Of a stretch of DNA of 64,000 nt, positions 25,449 to 34,199 are shown one piece after another. The first letter of the stretch is position 1. Every line of letters starts with the position of its first letter. Below the pieces are notes generated by a model. The model made no database searches. It was not told the DNA's origin and saw nothing but the letters and a program-made list of their open reading frames with translations. This stretch comes from Acidaminococcus fermentans_A (lineage in GTDB: Bacteria > Bacillota > Negativicutes > Acidaminococcales > Acidaminococcaceae). The DNA lies in contig NZ_JBQOUY010000004.1 in assembly GCF_052216985.1 (NCBI RefSeq), positions 1 to 64,000 of the forward strand, in the 5' to 3' direction. The translations under genes were made by a program, and so were the position numbers.

Positions 25449-26993
25449 ATGGTTGCAAAAGATGCAGTCAAGAAAACCTGGGTGGACCGTTTCCTGAATA
25501 CTATCGAAACGGTTTGCAACAAACTGCCGCCGCCCGCTATCCTGTTCGTGGTCTTATTCCTCATTACAGCCGTCATCGGAGCTGGGCTCACCAGTACGGG
25601 CTTCAGCCTAACCAATCCCGCCACGGGGAAAGCCGTGGTCTCCCAGAATCTATTTTCCAAAGCTGGGGTCCAGTGGCTGCTGACCAATCTGGTCAAGAAC
25701 TTCACAGGGTTTGCACCTTTGGGACTGGTGATCACCATGACCATGGCCATCGGATTCTGTGAAGAATCAGGCATGCTGGTCGCTATGCTGAGACGGTCTC
25801 TGAAAAATGTACCGCCTGGAGTGGTGCCCTATTTGATCGCTTTCCTAGGGACTTGCGGGAATATCGCTTCGGATACGGCCATGGTGGTGATCCCTCCTTT
25901 GGCAGCCATTGTGTATATCGGGGTCAAGAAACACCCGGTAGTGGGCATGATGGTAGGGTATGCCGGAGCCCAGGCCGGATTCACCGCCAACCTGCTGGTC
26001 GCTGGCACCGACTCTCTGCTCCAAGGACTGACCAACCAGGCTCTGGATGCGTTCCTGGGCAGCCCCGGGGCTTTTGTGGTGGATGTGACTTGCAACTGGT
26101 ACTTCATGATGGCTTCTACCTTCCTGTGTGCTGCCGCCATCGGCTGGGTCTCCATCCATATCATCGAACCTCGTTTCCCTCAGTATGAAGGGGCGGAAGA
26201 GGAAGAAATGATGGATGAAGTGACCCCACTGGAACTCAAAGGGCTGCACCGTTCCGGACTGGCCGTCCTGATTTACGTGGCCATCGTTGTGGTAGGATTC
26301 AAAGCCAGCATCCTGTCCAAAGACGGGGTGACCGTGGTGGGCTCTTTGATGCTGAAAGGGCTGATCCCGCTGCTGTTTTTCATGTTCAGCATTGCCGGTA
26401 TCGTATTCGGGATCACTACAGGAAAATTCACCAATGTGAAGAGCATCAACTCTGCCATGGTGAAGCAGATGAGCGGCATGGGTGCCTATGTGGTATTCTG
26501 TTTCTTCTGCGGGCAGTTCCAGGGTTTGTTCAACTGGACGAAACTGGGAACCTTGCTGGCTATCAGCGGAGCCAACTTCCTGAAAGGTGTGGGCTTTACG
26601 GGGATTCCCCTGTGCATCGCTTTCATCATTATTTCGGCTATCGTGAATATCTTCGTTTCTTCTGGTTCGGCCAAGTGGGCTATCTTTGCCCCGATTTTCG
26701 TACCCATGTTCATGCTGCTGGGCTACCATCCTGGTTTTACCCAGCTGCTGTATCGGTTGGGTGACTCCCCGGGCAACTGCTTTACGCCCATGAGTCCCTA
26801 TATCTGGATGATCCTCAGTGTGGCTCAGGAAAAATATATGCCGGATTGCGCTATCGGGACACTGATTTCCAATATGATCCCCATTGCGATAGTCCTGCAG
26901 ATCGCCTGGATCATCTTCCTGATCATCTGGATGGCCCTGGGCCTGCCGTTTGGACCGGGCGTGGGTATAGCACTTCCTGCCGGGATCCTGTAA
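25449..26993 (+). CDS. AbgT-family transporter
   Basis: The 514-residue membrane protein belongs to the AbgT family (p-aminobenzoyl-glutamate uptake or, in some members, antimetabolite efflux). It has more than ten hydrophobic segments, the N-terminal DRFLNTIETVCNKLPPPAIL, and the late signature NIFVSSGSAKWAIFAPIFVP followed by RLGDSPGNCFTPMSPY. Start ATG follows TAAGGAGG. In an amino-acid-fermenting host the substrate may be a peptide-like or folate breakdown compound, but this cannot be determined. A hairpin downstream ends the unit. Confidence 0.88.
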   Translation: MVAKDAVKKTWVDRFLNTIETVCNKLPPPAILFVVLFLITAVIGAGLTSTGFSLTNPATGKAVVSQNLFSKAGVQWLLTNLVKNFTGFAPLGLVITMTMAIGFCEESGMLVAMLRRSLKNVPPGVVPYLIAFLGTCGNIASDTAMVVIPPLAAIVYIGVKKHPVVGMMVGYAGAQAGFTANLLVAGTDSLLQGLTNQALDAFLGSPGAFVVDVTCNWYFMMASTFLCAAAIGWVSIHIIEPRFPQYEGAEEEEMMDEVTPLELKGLHRSGLAVLIYVAIVVVGFKASILSKDGVTVVGSLMLKGLIPLLFFMFSIAGIVFGITTGKFTNVKSINSAMVKQMSGMGAYVVFCFFCGQFQGLFNWTKLGTLLAISGANFLKGVGFTGIPLCIAFIIISAIVNIFVSSGSAKWAIFAPIFVPMFMLLGYHPGFTQLLYRLGDSPGNCFTPMSPYIWMILSVAQEKYMPDCAIGTLISNMIPIAIVLQIAWIIFLIIWMALGLPFGPGVGIALPAGIL

Positions 26994-27010
26994 AGCTTTA
27001 TGTTTTCCTG

Positions 27011-27070
27011 GAAGACTGTGAAAGAATGACGACAAAGACCTGTCGGCTTCTTTTGCAGTCTTTCTTTTAT
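27011..27070 (+). terminator. Terminator after the AbgT-family gene
   Basis: AAGACTG near 27017 pairs with CAGTCTT near 27056, with further internal pairing (CGACAAAGACCTGTCG), followed by TCTTTTATTTTATTT. Confidence 0.6.
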
Positions 27071-27075
27071 TTTAT

Positions 27076-27105
27076 TTGACGGACAGCCGTAAACAAAGCT
27101 ATAAT
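27076..27105 (+). promoter_or_regulatory. Promoter of the ecfA1-ecfA2-ecfT-truA operon
   Basis: TTGACG (27076-27081) and TATAAT (27100-27105) are spaced by 18 nt. Transcription would start about 27112, leaving a leader of some 14 nt that is mostly Shine-Dalgarno. Confidence 0.75.
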
Positions 27106-27125
27106 TTATCTTTATGGAGGAAGAT

Positions 27126-27962
27126 ATGGAACCGATCATTGAAACGAAGCAGCTGACCCATACCTATGTGGATGGGCAAAATCAGGAAATGACCGCACTC
27201 CAGGGCATCAATCTGTCCATTGCCCCCGGCGAATTTGTCGCCATTATCGGGACCAACGGCAGCGGTAAATCCACCCTGGCCCGTCATTTCAACGGTCTCC
27301 TGACACCTACCAGCGGACACTGTCTGGTGGGAGGCCTGGATACCGCCATAGAAGAGAATCTCTGGCCCGTACGCCAGACCGTGGGCATGGTGTTCCAGAA
27401 TCCGGACAACCAGATCGTGGCGGCCATTGTGGAGGAAGATGTGGCCTTTGGGCTGGAAAATATCGGCGTCCCCAGTCCGGAAATCCGTCCCCGGGTGGAA
27501 AAAGCGCTGGCGACCGTGGATATGCTGGATTATGCCAAGCGGGCTCCTCACCGTCTGTCCGGGGGCCAGAAGCAGCGGGTGGCCATTGCTGGAGTGCTAG
27601 CCCTGGAACCCCGGTGCATCGTCTTTGACGAACCCACTGCCATGCTGGACCCCAAAGGCCGGAAGGAAATCGTCTCTACGGTACTGAAGCTGAACAAAGA
27701 AAAGCACATCACCATTGTGTACATCACCCATAAAATGGAAGAAGCCATCCTGGCCGACCGGGTCATCGCCATGGAAAAAGGGAAAATCGTCCTGGAAGGG
27801 ACTCCCAAAGAAGTGTTCACTCAAGTGGACCGGATCCGGGGCCTGGGGCTGGAATGTCCCCTGGCGGCGGAAGTGGCGGATGCTTTGGACAAACAGGGCC
27901 ATCAGCTGCCGCCCATCATTACCCATAAGGAGTTGTGTGAAGCATTATGTCCATCCAAGTAG
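27126..27962 (+). CDS. ecfA1: ECF transporter ATPase EcfA1
   Basis: The second ATG (27126) is preferred because GGAGGAAG lies between it and the ATG at 27114. The 278-residue ATPase has Walker A GTNGSGKST, the ECF-type Q-loop FQNPDNQIVAAIVEEDVAFG, signature LSGGQKQR, Walker B IVFDEPTAMLD and the H-loop ITHKMEEA. With EcfA2 and EcfT it forms the energising module for group II ECF vitamin importers. Solo S components in this window (bioY and the gene at 41000-41566) are likely clients. It overlaps ecfA2 by 16 nt. Confidence 0.93.
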   Translation: MEPIIETKQLTHTYVDGQNQEMTALQGINLSIAPGEFVAIIGTNGSGKSTLARHFNGLLTPTSGHCLVGGLDTAIEENLWPVRQTVGMVFQNPDNQIVAAIVEEDVAFGLENIGVPSPEIRPRVEKALATVDMLDYAKRAPHRLSGGQKQRVAIAGVLALEPRCIVFDEPTAMLDPKGRKEIVSTVLKLNKEKHITIVYITHKMEEAILADRVIAMEKGKIVLEGTPKEVFTQVDRIRGLGLECPLAAEVADALDKQGHQLPPIITHKELCEALCPSK

Positions 27963-28810
27963 ACCATATCTCCTATACCTATATGACCCACACCAGCCTG
28001 GAAAAGAAGGCCCTGGATGATGTGAGCTTTACCCTGGAAAAAGGGGAGTTCGTGGCTCTGATCGGCCATACCGGCAGCGGCAAATCCACCCTGGCGGAAC
28101 ACCTTAACGGACTGCTCCATCCTATGGCGGGGAAAGTGCTGGTGGATGGAGTGGACCTGGCGGCCAAGACAGCGGAAGCCAAGGCGGCCCGGAACCGGGT
28201 GGGCATGGTATTCCAGTATCCGGAACACCAGCTGTTTGCAGAAACCATCTATGAAGATATTGCTTTCGGGCCCCGGAACCAGGGAAAGACGGAACCGGAA
28301 GTGGAAGAAGCGGTGCGCAGCGCCATGGAATTCGTGGACCTGGATTTCGACACCTTTGCCCAGCGGTCGCCCTTCCAGCTTTCCGGGGGCCAGATGCGCC
28401 GGGTGGCTATTGCCGGGGTGGTAGCCATGGAACCGGATTACCTGATCATGGACGAACCCAGTGCCGGGCTGGATCCTATCAGCCGGGACAGCATCTTCGG
28501 CCAGCTCCAGAAAATCTTTGAGAAACGGAAAATGGGTGTGCTGCTGATCACCCACAGCATGGAAGAAGCGGCCCAGTACGCCAGCCGGCTCCTGGTCATG
28601 AGCGACAGCCGACTCCAGCTGGATGGACCGGCCCGGGACCTGTTCACCCATGAGCGGGAAAAACTGGAAGCCCTTTCTGTGGATGTGCCGGAAAGCGTCA
28701 AGTTAGCAGAAGAACTCCGGAACCAGGGCCTGCCTATTGAAGGGACGCCCCTCACCAAGGAAGAACTGATCCGGGCCATTGATAGAGCAAAGGGGTGGAA
28801 GACATGCTGA
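27947..28810 (+). CDS. ecfA2: ECF transporter ATPase EcfA2
   Basis: The 287-residue second ATPase shows Walker A GHTGSGKST, FQYPEHQLFAETIYEDIAFG (the EcfA2-type Q-loop), signature LSGGQMRR, Walker B LIMDEPSAGLD and H-loop ITHSMEEAAQ. It pairs as a heterodimer with EcfA1. Its start lies inside the ecfA1 3' end, so translation is probably coupled, and its end overlaps ecfT. Confidence 0.93.
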   Translation: MSIQVDHISYTYMTHTSLEKKALDDVSFTLEKGEFVALIGHTGSGKSTLAEHLNGLLHPMAGKVLVDGVDLAAKTAEAKAARNRVGMVFQYPEHQLFAETIYEDIAFGPRNQGKTEPEVEEAVRSAMEFVDLDFDTFAQRSPFQLSGGQMRRVAIAGVVAMEPDYLIMDEPSAGLDPISRDSIFGQLQKIFEKRKMGVLLITHSMEEAAQYASRLLVMSDSRLQLDGPARDLFTHEREKLEALSVDVPESVKLAEELRNQGLPIEGTPLTKEELIRAIDRAKGWKTC

Positions 28811-29610
28811 CAGACATTACCCTGGGACAGTACTATCCTGGGAATTCCTGTATCCATCGGCTGGATCCCCGGACCAAGATCCTGGCAGTACTGTTCTATA
28901 TGGTCATGGTGTTCCTGGCTACTTCGCCTCTTTCTTACGGGATCCTCATCGGGTTCATCGTGGTGGGGGCTGCGCTGGCCAAACTGCCGGCGGGGCTGCT
29001 GATCCGGTCCATCAAGCCTTTGTGGATCATCATCCTGCTGACTATGGTGATCCATTTTGTCACGGATCCGGGAGAAGTCCTGTGGCACTGGAAGTTCCTC
29101 ACCGTCACCAAAGAAGGGATCGTGCTGGGGGTGAAGATGTCCCTGCGGCTGGTGCTGTTGCTCTTGGTGTCGTCTCTGATGACCTTTACCACTTCTCCTA
29201 TTGTGCTGACGGACGGCATTGAATCGCTGCTCCGGCCCTTCAAGAAAATCGGGGTGCCGGCCCACGAACTGGCCATGATGATGACCATCGCCCTCCGGTT
29301 CATTCCCACCCTGCTGGAAGAGACGGACCGGATCATGAAGGCCCAAATGTCCCGGGGCGCGGATTTTTCCTCTGGGAATATCATGAAACGGGCCAAAAAT
29401 ATGTTGCCCATCCTGATCCCTCTGTTCATCTCTTCTTTCCGGCGGGCGGATGAACTGGCCTTGGCCATGGAAGCCCGATGCTACCGGGGCGGGGAAGGGC
29501 GGACCCGGATGCATGAACTGGTCTACGGCAAAGCCGATGCCCTGACCGGACTGGTGATGCTGGCCCTGTTCGGGCTGCTGGCCTTCCTGCGCTGGGGGAT
29601 GCCCGCATGA
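28804..29610 (+). CDS. ecfT: ECF transporter transmembrane protein EcfT
   Basis: The ATG at 28804 gives 268 residues; a GTG nine bases earlier is less likely. The protein starts GQYYPGNSCIHRLDPRTKIL, typical of EcfT, has five or six hydrophobic helices, and carries the two Ala-Arg-Gly-type coupling motifs (MSRGAD and EARCYRGG) that bind the ATPases. It couples ATP hydrolysis to toppling of the bound S component. Confidence 0.93.
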   Translation: MLTDITLGQYYPGNSCIHRLDPRTKILAVLFYMVMVFLATSPLSYGILIGFIVVGAALAKLPAGLLIRSIKPLWIIILLTMVIHFVTDPGEVLWHWKFLTVTKEGIVLGVKMSLRLVLLLLVSSLMTFTTSPIVLTDGIESLLRPFKKIGVPAHELAMMMTIALRFIPTLLEETDRIMKAQMSRGADFSSGNIMKRAKNMLPILIPLFISSFRRADELALAMEARCYRGGEGRTRMHELVYGKADALTGLVMLALFGLLAFLRWGMPA

Positions 29611-30344
29611 TCCGGACCATCAAAGCTATCGTGGCCTATGACGGAACCCAATATCAGGGGTTCCAGCGGCAGAAAAACGGGGTAGGGGTCCAGCAGGTGC
29701 TGGAAAAGGCACTGACAGAAGTACTGAAGGAACCCATCTTGATCAAAGCCGCCGGCCGGACCGATGCCGGGGTCCATGCTCTGGGCCAGGTGATTTCCTT
29801 TGCTACCAGTTCTCGGATCCCCCCGGAAAACTACCGTCGGGCCCTGGAACCCCATCTGCCGCCGGATATCGCCATCCGGGAAGCGGAAGTGGTCCGGGAC
29901 GGCTTCCATGCTCGATTCGATGCGGTGGACAAGACCTATCAGTATAAAATCTATTATTCCCCCCTGCCGGATCCTACCCAGCGGAACACCACCTGGGAGA
30001 TCAGGGAGAAGCTGGATGTGGAGGCCATGAACCGGGCGGCAGCCCTGCTCTTGGGAAAGCACGACTTCACCTCCTTCAAGAACCAGGGGAGCCAGGATAC
30101 CTCGCCGGTGCGGACTCTGACCGAAGCCCATTGGGTCCAGGATGGGGACCTGTACACCTTCACCATCACCGGGGACGGATTCCTGTACCGCATGGTCAGG
30201 AACATCGTAGGTTGTCTGGTCCGGGTGGGCACGGGCCAGTGGAACGAGGACGATTTTGCCCAAGTGATGGCCGCCCGGAACCGGAAAAAGGCCGGCATGG
30301 CCGCTCCGGCCCAGGGGCTGTATCTGATGCATGTAAGTTATTAG
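29607..30344 (+). CDS. truA: tRNA pseudouridine(38-40) synthase
   Basis: TruA modifies uridines 38-40 of the anticodon stem. The 245-residue protein has the catalytic Asp in AAGRTDAGVHALGQV (about residue 53), and later KTYQYKIYY, GKHDFTSFKNQ and FLYRMVRNIVGCLVRVG motifs. Its ATG overlaps the ecfT stop by four bases. The ecfA1-ecfA2-ecfT-truA order is conserved in Firmicutes, although the rplM-rpsI pair that often follows is absent here. Confidence 0.96.
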   Translation: MIRTIKAIVAYDGTQYQGFQRQKNGVGVQQVLEKALTEVLKEPILIKAAGRTDAGVHALGQVISFATSSRIPPENYRRALEPHLPPDIAIREAEVVRDGFHARFDAVDKTYQYKIYYSPLPDPTQRNTTWEIREKLDVEAMNRAAALLLGKHDFTSFKNQGSQDTSPVRTLTEAHWVQDGDLYTFTITGDGFLYRMVRNIVGCLVRVGTGQWNEDDFAQVMAARNRKKAGMAAPAQGLYLMHVSY

Positions 30345-30375
30345 GGGGCTGCGGCATAAGCAGCAGCCTCTTTTT
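30344..30375 (+). terminator. truA terminator
   Basis: GGGGCTGC pairs with GCAGCCTC over a short loop containing GGCATAAGCA, followed by TTTTT. It begins at the truA stop codon. Confidence 0.8.
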
Positions 30376-30377
30376 GA

Positions 30378-30581
30378 GGTCTCGGGTCTCGAGTCGTGAG
30401 TCTCGAGCCGTTGGATAGAACCTGTCCCCATGGCCAGGTTCTTTTGAAGGTGTAGAAGCAGTATCGTGCTGGATATAGAAACGAATATCTTATCGTTAGC
30501 AGATTAGGGTTTGTACATTCAAAAAATTTGCTTGCAAATTTCTCATTCGGCTTGAGACTCGAGACTCGAGACCCGAGACCG
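30378..30581. repeat. Inverted heptad arms in the truA-TonB receptor gap
   Basis: The left arm (30378-30408) reads GGTCTCG, GGTCTCG, AGTCGTG, AGTCTCG. The right arm (30554-30581) reads GAGACTC, GAGACTC, GAGACCC, GAGACCG, the inverse of the left. The 145 nt between them hold an AT-rich hairpin (AAATTTGC ... GCAAATTT near 30525-30541) and nothing gene-like. Confidence 0.65.
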
Positions 30582-30605
30582 AGCCGCTATGCGGCTTATG
30601 AGACC

Positions 30606-30640
30606 GGGGGTGTGAATTTTTTTCACACCCCCTTCTTTTT
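30606..30640. terminator. Hairpin upstream of the TonB receptor gene
   Basis: GGGGGTGTGAA pairs with TTCACACCCCC and is followed by TTCTTTTT. It has the same GTGAA/TTCAC core as the hairpin beside potD. No gene precedes it directly, so it may be a second, fail-safe terminator. Confidence 0.65.
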
Positions 30641-30681
30641 GATATAGCCCCAATCTATACCACTCCATAACTTCCCCCTAT

Positions 30682-30710
30682 TTGCCGAATCTTCTTTTTT
30701 ACGGTACACT
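30682..30710 (+). promoter_or_regulatory. TonB receptor gene promoter
   Basis: TTGCCG (30682-30687) and TACACT (30705-30710) are spaced by 17 nt, 40 nt before the start codon. No Fur box or riboswitch is evident. Confidence 0.55.
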
Positions 30711-30750
30711 GTTAGATGAATATTTCGTGAAGAGGAAAGGGAGTTTTAGG

Positions 30751-32658
30751 ATGAAAAAAGTGTGGAACAGGAAATTGGCTGGGGCTGTGCTGACGGCAGT
30801 GGTCCTGGGGAGCCCTGCAGCAGCCTGGGCAGCGGATGCCCCTGTGGAAGGCAAAGACGAAACCGTCGTCATCACGGCCAACCGGCTGAAGAACACCAAA
30901 GCCGATACGCCAGCGGATGTGACCGTGATCACCAGCCAGCAAATCTCCGACCGGGGCTACCGGACGGTCACCGATGCCCTGGAGGATGTGCCGGGGGCAC
31001 GGGTGATGCAGAATGGTGTAGGTGCCTACGAATCCCATATTATGCTCAATGGGGATGAACGGGTGCTGGTGATGGTGGACGGTCACCGGTTCAACCACAG
31101 CATGGGCAGCATGGCCAAATCCACCTTTGATGCCCATACCCTGCCGCCGGTGGATATGATCGAACGGATCGAAGTGGTGAAAGGCGGGGCTTCCACCTTG
31201 TACGGGGCTGATGCGGTGGGAGGTGTCATCAATATCATTACCAAGACTCCGGAAGAGACCACCGGGAAAATCCGGGTGGGCTACGGTTCCTGGGGCAACC
31301 AGGATCTGGGGCTGTCCGTAGGGGGCAAAGTGGACAAAAACGGCATCCAGGTGGCTGCCAGCCGGAATAAGGCGTCCTACTTCAAATACAAGGACACTAA
31401 CGGGGACACAAAAAAATGGCCGGGACAGTCCAACTACACCCAGGACAATATTTCCCTGAAACTGACCCACGACTTTACGGAAAGCGATGGACTGACCCTG
31501 AACTATGATTATTCCACCATGGAAGGGAACAATCCCTATAGTGTCAATTCCTATTTCCCTTCTCAGCTGGATAAAAAGACCAACAATGTGGGGCTGCGGT
31601 ACGACTGGAACCGAGATGCCAAGAACAGCGGTTATCTCCAGACCTACCGGAACTACTACAGCTATTTCAACCAGGGCAGCATGGACGAAACGGACTGGGG
31701 CATCGAAGGCCAGCAGAACTTCGTCCTGTCCGATACCAACACCTTGGTAGGCGGTCTGGAATACCGGGATGCCAAGGCACACAATGAAGTCAGTTACAAA
31801 GGTAAAAAAGGATACAACAACAAGGCTGTTTTCCTCCAGGACCAGTGGAAATTTGCTCCCACCTGGCAGCTGAACACTGGCGTCCGGTATGACGATCACA
31901 GCCGCAGCGGCAACCGGACCACCGGCAGTGCCGCCATCAACAAGAAGTTCAGCAAAGACAGCAATGCCTACTTCTCCTGGAACCAGGTGTTCCGGACTCC
32001 CACCATCGATGATCTGTATTATTACTCTGATTTAAGTATGTGGGGAATGGGGAAATATGTGGGGAATGATAATCTGAAGGCTGAAACCGGGAATGTGTAT
32101 TCCTTGGGCTACAACTTCAAGGCAGATCCCAAAACCGATGTGGGTATCAGCGCCTTCTACAGCAATCTCCACAATGCCCTTAACTGGAGAAAAGAATGGA
32201 TTTCTCCCTGGGTCTATAATGCATATGCGGAGAACATCGACCGGGAAAAGAGACGGGGCTTGTCACTGACTGTAACACACAAACTGAATAAACTGTGGGA
32301 TGTAGATGCTTCTTATACCTATGTAAGAGTAACAGGTAAGTCGGATGGATACATTCGGGATGACAATTACGCACCCAACTACTATCAGGCCGGCGTCTGC
32401 TATCATGATACCAAATGGAACCTGGATCTTCGGGCACGGGCAGCCAATGGACTCAGCAAGAATAATTATGGCGAAAACAAGTACCTGACCATGGACTTCA
32501 TTGCCCGGTACAAATTCGATCAGAACTGGACCGGATTCGCCAACTTCTACAACCTGAACAACGCAGCTTACGCGGAACAGGGCGGCGTTGTGAACGGCCA
32601 GGATAATTATCCCATGCCCGGCCGGCGGATCATCGTGGGGGCGGAATATTCCTTCTGA
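30751..32658 (+). CDS. TonB-dependent outer-membrane receptor
   Basis: The ATG at 30751 gives 635 residues with a signal peptide (MKKVWNRKLAGAVLTAVVLG, cleavage after AAWA). A plug domain follows with TonB box-like DETVVITANR, the DVTVITSQQISDRGYRTVTDAL block, VMVDGHRFN, and IERIEVVKGGASTLYGADAVGGVINI. The rest is a beta-barrel of alternating strands ending in GAEYSF, with the usual C-terminal Phe for outer-membrane insertion. The size and motifs fit the BtuB/CirA-like group; the ligand (cobalamin, siderophore or haem) is unclear. It is proof of an outer membrane in this organism. It appears to be monocistronic. Confidence 0.93.
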   Translation: MKKVWNRKLAGAVLTAVVLGSPAAAWAADAPVEGKDETVVITANRLKNTKADTPADVTVITSQQISDRGYRTVTDALEDVPGARVMQNGVGAYESHIMLNGDERVLVMVDGHRFNHSMGSMAKSTFDAHTLPPVDMIERIEVVKGGASTLYGADAVGGVINIITKTPEETTGKIRVGYGSWGNQDLGLSVGGKVDKNGIQVAASRNKASYFKYKDTNGDTKKWPGQSNYTQDNISLKLTHDFTESDGLTLNYDYSTMEGNNPYSVNSYFPSQLDKKTNNVGLRYDWNRDAKNSGYLQTYRNYYSYFNQGSMDETDWGIEGQQNFVLSDTNTLVGGLEYRDAKAHNEVSYKGKKGYNNKAVFLQDQWKFAPTWQLNTGVRYDDHSRSGNRTTGSAAINKKFSKDSNAYFSWNQVFRTPTIDDLYYYSDLSMWGMGKYVGNDNLKAETGNVYSLGYNFKADPKTDVGISAFYSNLHNALNWRKEWISPWVYNAYAENIDREKRRGLSLTVTHKLNKLWDVDASYTYVRVTGKSDGYIRDDNYAPNYYQAGVCYHDTKWNLDLRARAANGLSKNNYGENKYLTMDFIARYKFDQNWTGFANFYNLNNAAYAEQGGVVNGQDNYPMPGRRIIVGAEYSF

Positions 32659-32668
32659 TTGCAGTGAG

Positions 32669-32696
32669 GAGTGCAGAGTGAAGAGTGAAGAGCGGG
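32669..32696 (+). repeat. Heptad repeat block downstream of the TonB receptor gene
   Basis: Units GAGTGCA, GAGTGAA, GAGTGAA, GAGCGGG follow the receptor stop codon. The word is the same type as at 7287 and 59138. Confidence 0.6.
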
Positions 32697-32726
32697 ACGG
32701 CTGGAATCCAATGATCCGTTGCGATA

Positions 32727-32812
32727 CTGTAGGGGCTGCACGCCGGGCAGCCCGCCAAACCGCTGATTGTCCGTGCATCCAGCGGGTCGCCGGGCCTGCG
32801 GCCCCTACGGTT
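32727..32812. repeat. GC-rich palindromic repeat element, copy 2
   Basis: It has the same ends as the element at 522-609 (GTAGGGGCTGCACGCCGGGC ... CGCCGGGCCTGCGGCCCCTA), with a different middle. As at copy 1, a heptad block lies next to it. Confidence 0.65.
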
Positions 32813-32854
32813 CGATATGAGCTTCTCAAGGCGCATGGCGCCGTATCTGGCTTC

Positions 32855-32882
32855 TTGCAATCTCATACAGATATGATATAAT
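32855..32882 (+). promoter_or_regulatory. Riboflavin operon promoter
   Basis: TTGCAA (32855-32860) and TATAAT (32877-32882) are spaced by 16 nt, just upstream of the FMN riboswitch. Confidence 0.7.
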
Positions 32883-32908
32883 ATGTCCGGAACAACATCA
32901 TAAGTTTT

Positions 32909-33013
32909 GTCTTTGGGGAGGGGTGTGATTCCCTACCGGCGGTAAAGTCCGCGAGCCTCGGCACGAATCGGTGGAATTCCGATACCGACAGTATAGTCTG
33001 GATGAGAAAAGAC
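32909..33013 (+). promoter_or_regulatory. FMN riboswitch (RFN element)
   Basis: The RFN consensus is clear: closing stem GTCTTT ... AAAAGAC, the conserved core GGGGAGGGGTGTGATTCCCT, ACCGGCGGTAAAGTCCGCGAGCC, and CCGACAGTATAGTCTGGATGAG. It senses flavin mononucleotide and should switch the downstream ribDEAH operon off when FMN is plentiful. Confidence 0.96.
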
Positions 33014-33033
33014 AGCGCTGGAAAAGTGTATTT

Positions 33034-33072
33034 GCCGTGCTATCCTCCTTGGATGGCACGGCTTTGTATTTG
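33034..33072 (+). terminator. FMN riboswitch expression-platform hairpin
   Basis: GCCGTGCTATCC (33034-33045) pairs with GGATGGCACGGC (33051-33062), followed by TTTGTATTT. It lies between the aptamer and ribD and is the likely regulated terminator. Confidence 0.75.
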
Positions 33073-33097
33073 GCAAATCTTGAAAGCGGGTGAAACT

Positions 33098-34195
33098 GTG
33101 ACAGATGAAGAATATATGCAGATGGCCCTGGACTTGGCAGAAAAAGCCCGGGGCTGCACCAGTCCCAATCCCATGGTCGGCTGCGTCATCGTAAACCCGG
33201 AAGGGAAGATCGTTGGCAAAGGCTATCACCACAAAGCTGGCCAGCCCCATGCGGAGATCATGGCTATGGCGGATGCTGGGAACCAGGTGGAAGGCTGCAC
33301 CGCCTATGTGACCCTGGAGCCCTGTTCCCATTATGGCCGTACGGGCCCCTGCTGTGAGGCCCTGATCAAGGCGGGCATCAAAAAAGTAGTGGCAGCGGCG
33401 GACGATCCCAATCCGAAAGTGTCCGGACGGGGCTTTGCCAGGCTCCAGGATGCGGGAGTGGAAGTGGTCCGGGGGGTGCTGGCAGACAAGGCCAACCGGC
33501 AGAACGAAGTGTTCATGCACTGGATGAAGACGGGCCGTCCTTTTGTGGCCCTGAAATATGCCATGACCCTGGACGGGAAGATTGCCACGGCTTCCGGGGA
33601 TTCCAAATGGATCTCCAACGAACAGTCCCGGGCCTATGCCCACAAACTCCGGAGCATCTACGACTGCATCCTGGTGGGGAAGAACACGGTGCTCAACGAT
33701 GACCCGTCCCTGACCTGCCGGCTGGCGGAAGGGAAGAATCCCCTGCGGATCGTCCTGGACAGCCACTGCCAGCTGCCCATGGACCGGAAAGTGTTCACCG
33801 ATGGGGAAGCTAAGACCCTCCTGATCACCTCCTTGAAAGCGGACCGGGAGAAAGTGGCGGCCTTCCAGGCCCTGGACCAGGTGACCGTATGGCAGATCCC
33901 GGAGAAGAACGGGGCTCTGGATCTGGGCATCCTGCTGGACAGACTGGGACAGCAGGAAAAGACCAGCGTGCTGGTGGAAGGGGGCAGCCAGGTCCATGGT
34001 GCCTTCTTTGACGGCAGACTGGCCCAGCGGGTCTATGCCTTCATCGCTCCCTGCCTGATCGGAGGCAAGCGGAACCTGAGTGCCATCGGGGGCCGGGGGG
34101 CCCGGACCATGGACCTGCGGGTGACCCTCCAGGAACCTCGATATGAAGCCTTCGGCACGGACCTGATGGTCACGGGTCTCTTGGAAAGGAGCTGA
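33098..34195 (+). CDS. ribD: Bifunctional riboflavin deaminase/reductase RibD
   Basis: The start is taken at GTG 33098 (VTDEEYMQMALDLAEKARG), after the riboswitch terminator, giving 365 residues; an earlier frame opening runs through the terminator. The N-terminal zinc deaminase domain has PHAEIMAM and EPCSHYGRTGPCCEAL. The C-terminal reductase domain starts near residue 145 (RPFVALKYAMTLDGKIA) and contains LVEGGSQVHG. It performs the second and third steps of riboflavin synthesis from GTP and is the first gene of the FMN-controlled operon. Confidence 0.95.
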   Translation: MTDEEYMQMALDLAEKARGCTSPNPMVGCVIVNPEGKIVGKGYHHKAGQPHAEIMAMADAGNQVEGCTAYVTLEPCSHYGRTGPCCEALIKAGIKKVVAAADDPNPKVSGRGFARLQDAGVEVVRGVLADKANRQNEVFMHWMKTGRPFVALKYAMTLDGKIATASGDSKWISNEQSRAYAHKLRSIYDCILVGKNTVLNDDPSLTCRLAEGKNPLRIVLDSHCQLPMDRKVFTDGEAKTLLITSLKADREKVAAFQALDQVTVWQIPEKNGALDLGILLDRLGQQEKTSVLVEGGSQVHGAFFDGRLAQRVYAFIAPCLIGGKRNLSAIGGRGARTMDLRVTLQEPRYEAFGTDLMVTGLLERS

Positions 34196-34199
34196 GACC

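Noticed and set aside
30378..30581. Possible CRISPR array in the repeat-rich gap
   Set aside because: The units are 7 nt long without spacers of regular size, and no cas genes are in the window.
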